NCBI GenBank assembly: GCA_020425885.1 | Contig: JAGQRA010000013.1 | Coordinates: 1-7,055, forward strand | Direction: 5' to 3' | DNA: 7,055 bases | DNA from: Planctomycetota bacterium | Lineage (GTDB): Bacteria > Planctomycetota > UBA1135 > UBA2386 | Part shown: piece by piece, positions 5,778-7,055 of the stretch | How positions within the stretch are numbered: the first letter of the stretch is position 1 | Layout of the letters: every line of letters starts with the position of its first letter | The notes under the pieces: generated by a model | Databases searched by the model: none | The model's input: the letters and a program-made list of their open reading frames with translations, nothing else | What the model was told of the DNA's origin: nothing | Program-made: the position numbers and the translations under genes

Positions 5778-6515
5778 TCATCGACCCGTTCCTGCGAGGG
5801 CCGCCTCGCGGCCGGCGCGCTGCGCGATCGCGTCGATGCCGAACGGTGCCAGCTGCGGCAACAGGCGTCGCCAATCGGCGCGCGACCAGCGGTCCTCGCC
5901 GCGACCCGGCCGGCGCAAACGGAATCGCGGCGAGTCGATCTTGGCGAAGCGCCAATGACCATGCCCGTCCTGGATCGCCAGCAGGTTGCGCAGGTCGAGA
6001 TTGCCATCGCGCGCGCCGAGCGCATGGATCCGGCCGACGAAGTGACCGAGCGCCCGCCCGATCGACTCCCGTTCGGCAGTTCCGGTTCGCGCGAGCAACT
6101 CGTCGACCCGTTCGCCAGGACACGCCGCGGTGATCAGGATGGCCCGTTCGAGCACGCCGAGGTACCGCCACTCGAAAGCCGCGATCGGGATCGCCGCCGG
6201 CGGGGCGTTCTGCCCGAACCACAACAGGGCGTCGAACTCGCGCGCGGCCCGAGATCGCGAGAGCGGCCCGGTATGGCGCAGCAGGCCGCTCCACCGGGAC
6301 CTCCATGTCTTGTACTCGTAGGTCTTTACGTAGAAGACACCGGCCGGCAGGGCGAGTTTTCGGACCCATGACGAGGCGTGGTCGGTGACGCGTTCGCCGA
6401 CCTCACGACCGCCGAGATCCGGCCTCGGACGGCCATCCGACAGCAGCCAGGCTCCATTCGCTGCACCGCGAATCTGGCTCGAATGGTTGGCGGCGCTTGT
6501 CGGCGGTGTCTTCAC
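5778..6515 (-). CDS. Kinase-fold protein related to LPS-core/InaA-type kinases, altered catalytic loop
   Basis: A 245-residue protein resembling small bacterial lipopolysaccharide sugar kinases (WaaP, InaA, KdkA), which phosphorylate core heptose or Kdo. N-lobe landmarks are FYVK (Lys64, the ATP-binding lysine position) and AAREF (Glu93, the helix-C glutamate position). The catalytic loop follows IHALGA: residues 170-177 read DGNLDLRN, where the family normally has H-x-D-L-x-x-x-N. Thus His is Asp170 and the catalytic Asp is Asn172, while Asn177 is kept. KIDSPR provides Asp194 at the DFG position. Either it is a pseudokinase or uses a nonstandard catalytic residue, or my alignment is off. GTG at 6515 is the only usable start (no internal Met, and a stop 30 bases upstream), but it has no Shine-Dalgarno, and the first 45 or so residues look nondescript. 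It converges with the TPR gene, 33 bases apart. Confidence 0.7.
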   Translation of the reverse strand: MKTPPTSAANHSSQIRGAANGAWLLSDGRPRPDLGGREVGERVTDHASSWVRKLALPAGVFYVKTYEYKTWRSRWSGLLRHTGPLSRSRAAREFDALLWFGQNAPPAAIPIAAFEWRYLGVLERAILITAACPGERVDELLARTGTAERESIGRALGHFVGRIHALGARDGNLDLRNLLAIQDGHGHWRFAKIDSPRFRLRRPGRGEDRWSRADWRRLLPQLAPFGIDAIAQRAGREAALAGTGR

Positions 6516-6526
6516 AAGAGTATATT
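6497..6526 (+). promoter_or_regulatory. Sigma-70-type promoter for the HU-like gene
   Basis: TTGTCG at 6497-6502 (four of six to the -35 consensus) and TATATT at 6521-6526 (five of six to the -10 consensus) are separated by 18 bases. This is the most AT-rich spot in an otherwise very GC-rich window. Predicted initiation near 6533 gives a leader of about 90 bases before the TTG start. The promoter overlaps the first codons of the divergent kinase-like gene. On the opposite strand the same bases read AATATACT, another -10-like sequence. Confidence 0.6.
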
Positions 6527-6542
6527 GGCGAACTACTTGTTG

Positions 6543-6610
6543 CTCTCAGTCAGGCGGTTGTTGCGGTTCCTTCCTGGGTCGTAATTCGTCTTGAAACCGC
6601 TTGGTGAGAG
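6543..6610 (+). promoter_or_regulatory. Long-range hairpin in the mRNA leader of the HU-like gene
   Basis: CTCTCA (6543-6548) pairs with TGAGAG (6605-6610). After a 2x1 internal loop, 6551-6559 pairs with 6595-6603 over nine base pairs, including one G-U. That gives 15 pairs closing a 35-base loop, and the stem ends three bases before the GGAGG. A second GCGGTT at 6563-6568 could compete for AACCGC at 6595-6600, and CTTCC in the loop (6570-6574) could pair with the GGAGG. Such an arrangement could control translation, for example by autoregulation; no known riboswitch class is recognised. Confidence 0.4.
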
Positions 6611-6613
6611 TCT

Positions 6614-6618
6614 GGAGG
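6614..6618 (+). promoter_or_regulatory. Shine-Dalgarno GGAGG deciding a TTG start at 6624
   Basis: A perfect GGAGG lies five bases before TTG at 6624. It favours this start over the in-frame TTG at 6591, which lacks such a site and would add 11 residues not found in HU-type proteins. Confidence 0.8.
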
Positions 6619-6623
6619 CTACG

Positions 6624-7013
6624 TTGAAAACCGTCACCAAGAAGGAACTGGTCCACCGCATCGCGGACAAGACAGGCGTCACCAAGGTGGTCGCCAAGGA
6701 AGTGATCCAGTCCTTCCTCAATGCCATCATCGATGAGTTGGCCGAGGGCAACCGGCTGGAATTCCGTGAGTTCGGAGTGTTCGAGTCGCGCGAACGCGCA
6801 GCCCGACTGGCGCAGAACCCGCGGACGCTCGAGAAGGTGCCGGTGCCGGCCAAGCGGATCGTCAAGTTCAAGGTCGGTCGGTTGATGCGCAAGAAGGTGT
6901 CCGGGGAGGATACCGGCAACCTGTCGCTCGACGATGACGACGACGATGCCCCGCGTCCGCGGCTGGCTTCGCCGGCCGCGGAGGGCAACCAGGAAGCGCA
7001 CGGCACGGCCTGA
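6624..7013 (+). CDS. HU/IHF-family DNA-binding protein with acidic C-terminal tail
   Basis: A small nucleoid-associated protein that binds and bends DNA as a dimer. Residues 1-93 match the whole HU/IHF fold: helices from TKKELVHRIADKTG through about residue 41, then the beta-arm region with EFREFGVFE (46-54), RERAARLAQNPRT (56-68) and the closing VKFKVGRLMRKKV (80-92). Pro66 of the NP motif, which intercalates into DNA in HU and IHF, is kept; the usual Gly-Arg before it is Ala-Gln. About 36 extra residues follow a normal HU end: six consecutive Asp (103-108), then a Pro/Arg/Ala-rich stretch. That acidic tail is unusual and might mask DNA contacts or bind other proteins. It is transcribed from the promoter at 6497-6526 through a structured leader. 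Whether it is a housekeeping HU or a specialised paralogue cannot be told. Confidence 0.92.
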   Translation: MKTVTKKELVHRIADKTGVTKVVAKEVIQSFLNAIIDELAEGNRLEFREFGVFESRERAARLAQNPRTLEKVPVPAKRIVKFKVGRLMRKKVSGEDTGNLSLDDDDDDAPRPRLASPAAEGNQEAHGTA

Positions 7014-7014
7014 C

Positions 7015-7055
7015 TCAGCCGAGCTTGCGCAGCGCCTGATCGAGGTCGGCGATCA
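7015..7055 (-). CDS. C-terminal end of a convergent gene, perhaps a PLP-dependent Cys/Met-metabolism enzyme
   Basis: Reading leftward, the last 12 codons are IADLDQALRKLG followed by TGA. This closely resembles the end of Cys/Met-metabolism PLP enzymes (cystathionine gamma-synthase, O-acetyl- or O-succinylhomoserine sulfhydrylase), which typically finish with a segment like DLIADLEQAL. With so few residues the call is only a suggestion. The stop is one base from the stop of the HU-like gene, so the two transcripts converge with no room for a terminator between them. Confidence 0.45.
   Translation of the reverse strand, partial: IADLDQALRKLG

Noticed and set aside
5799..5813. GGCCGC-CTC-GCGGCC hairpin near the convergent TPR/kinase ends as a terminator
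   Set aside because: The six-pair stem is perfect, but it lies inside the kinase-like coding region and has no T-run on either strand; short GC palindromes are expected by chance here.
5955..6371. Plus-strand frames antisense to the kinase-like gene
   Set aside because: Arg/Pro-rich with no motifs. The opposite strand shows ordered kinase landmarks (Lys64, Glu93, Asn177, Asp194).

Overview
High-GC window (about two thirds G+C or more by eye), densely packed and dominated by cell-envelope genes. An MCE/Mla-type lipid transporter, three lipoprotein-like products and a sugar-kinase-fold protein related to LPS-core kinases point to a diderm (Gram-negative-type) bacterium. The style of the HU-like protein and of the MlaE permease reminds me of Planctomycetota, but that is recall, not a search, and the assignment is weak.

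Layout. (1) 1-3876, minus strand: an operon read right to left. It begins with an unrecognised 502-residue probable lipoprotein built from about 22 units of roughly 20 residues carrying a [LF][WF]P[LF] core. The permease mlaE, the ATPase mlaF and the MCE-domain protein mlaD (running off the left edge) follow. The first two junctions are 4-base stop/start overlaps (GTGA, then ATGA), and mlaD starts 23 bases further on behind its own Shine-Dalgarno. (2) 3877-4103: divergent intergenic region with weak promoter candidates and a possible 26-codon leader ORF. (3) 4104-5744, plus strand: two tightly linked probable lipoproteins, a 188-residue protein of unknown function and a 354-residue TPR protein starting with TTG. 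(4) 5778-6515, minus strand: a WaaP/InaA/KdkA-like kinase-fold protein whose catalytic Asp position appears to be Asn. (5) 6516-6623: divergent promoter region and a structured mRNA leader. (6) 6624-7013, plus strand: an HU/IHF-family DNA-binding protein with an acidic tail and a TTG start. (7) 7015-7055: the last 12 codons of a convergent gene, possibly a PLP enzyme of Cys/Met metabolism.

How the parts may work together. MlaE, MlaF and MlaD would form the inner-membrane machine that moves phospholipids between the inner membrane and the periplasm or outer membrane. The repeat lipoprotein is translationally coupled to the permease, which makes it the best candidate in the window for an undescribed partner of an Mla system. 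The other lipoproteins and the kinase-like protein fit the envelope theme, but nothing in the sequence ties them to lipid transport. A stretch of MlaE departs from the family at normally conserved positions in a way that could be a sequencing artefact; this matters for anyone using that protein sequence.
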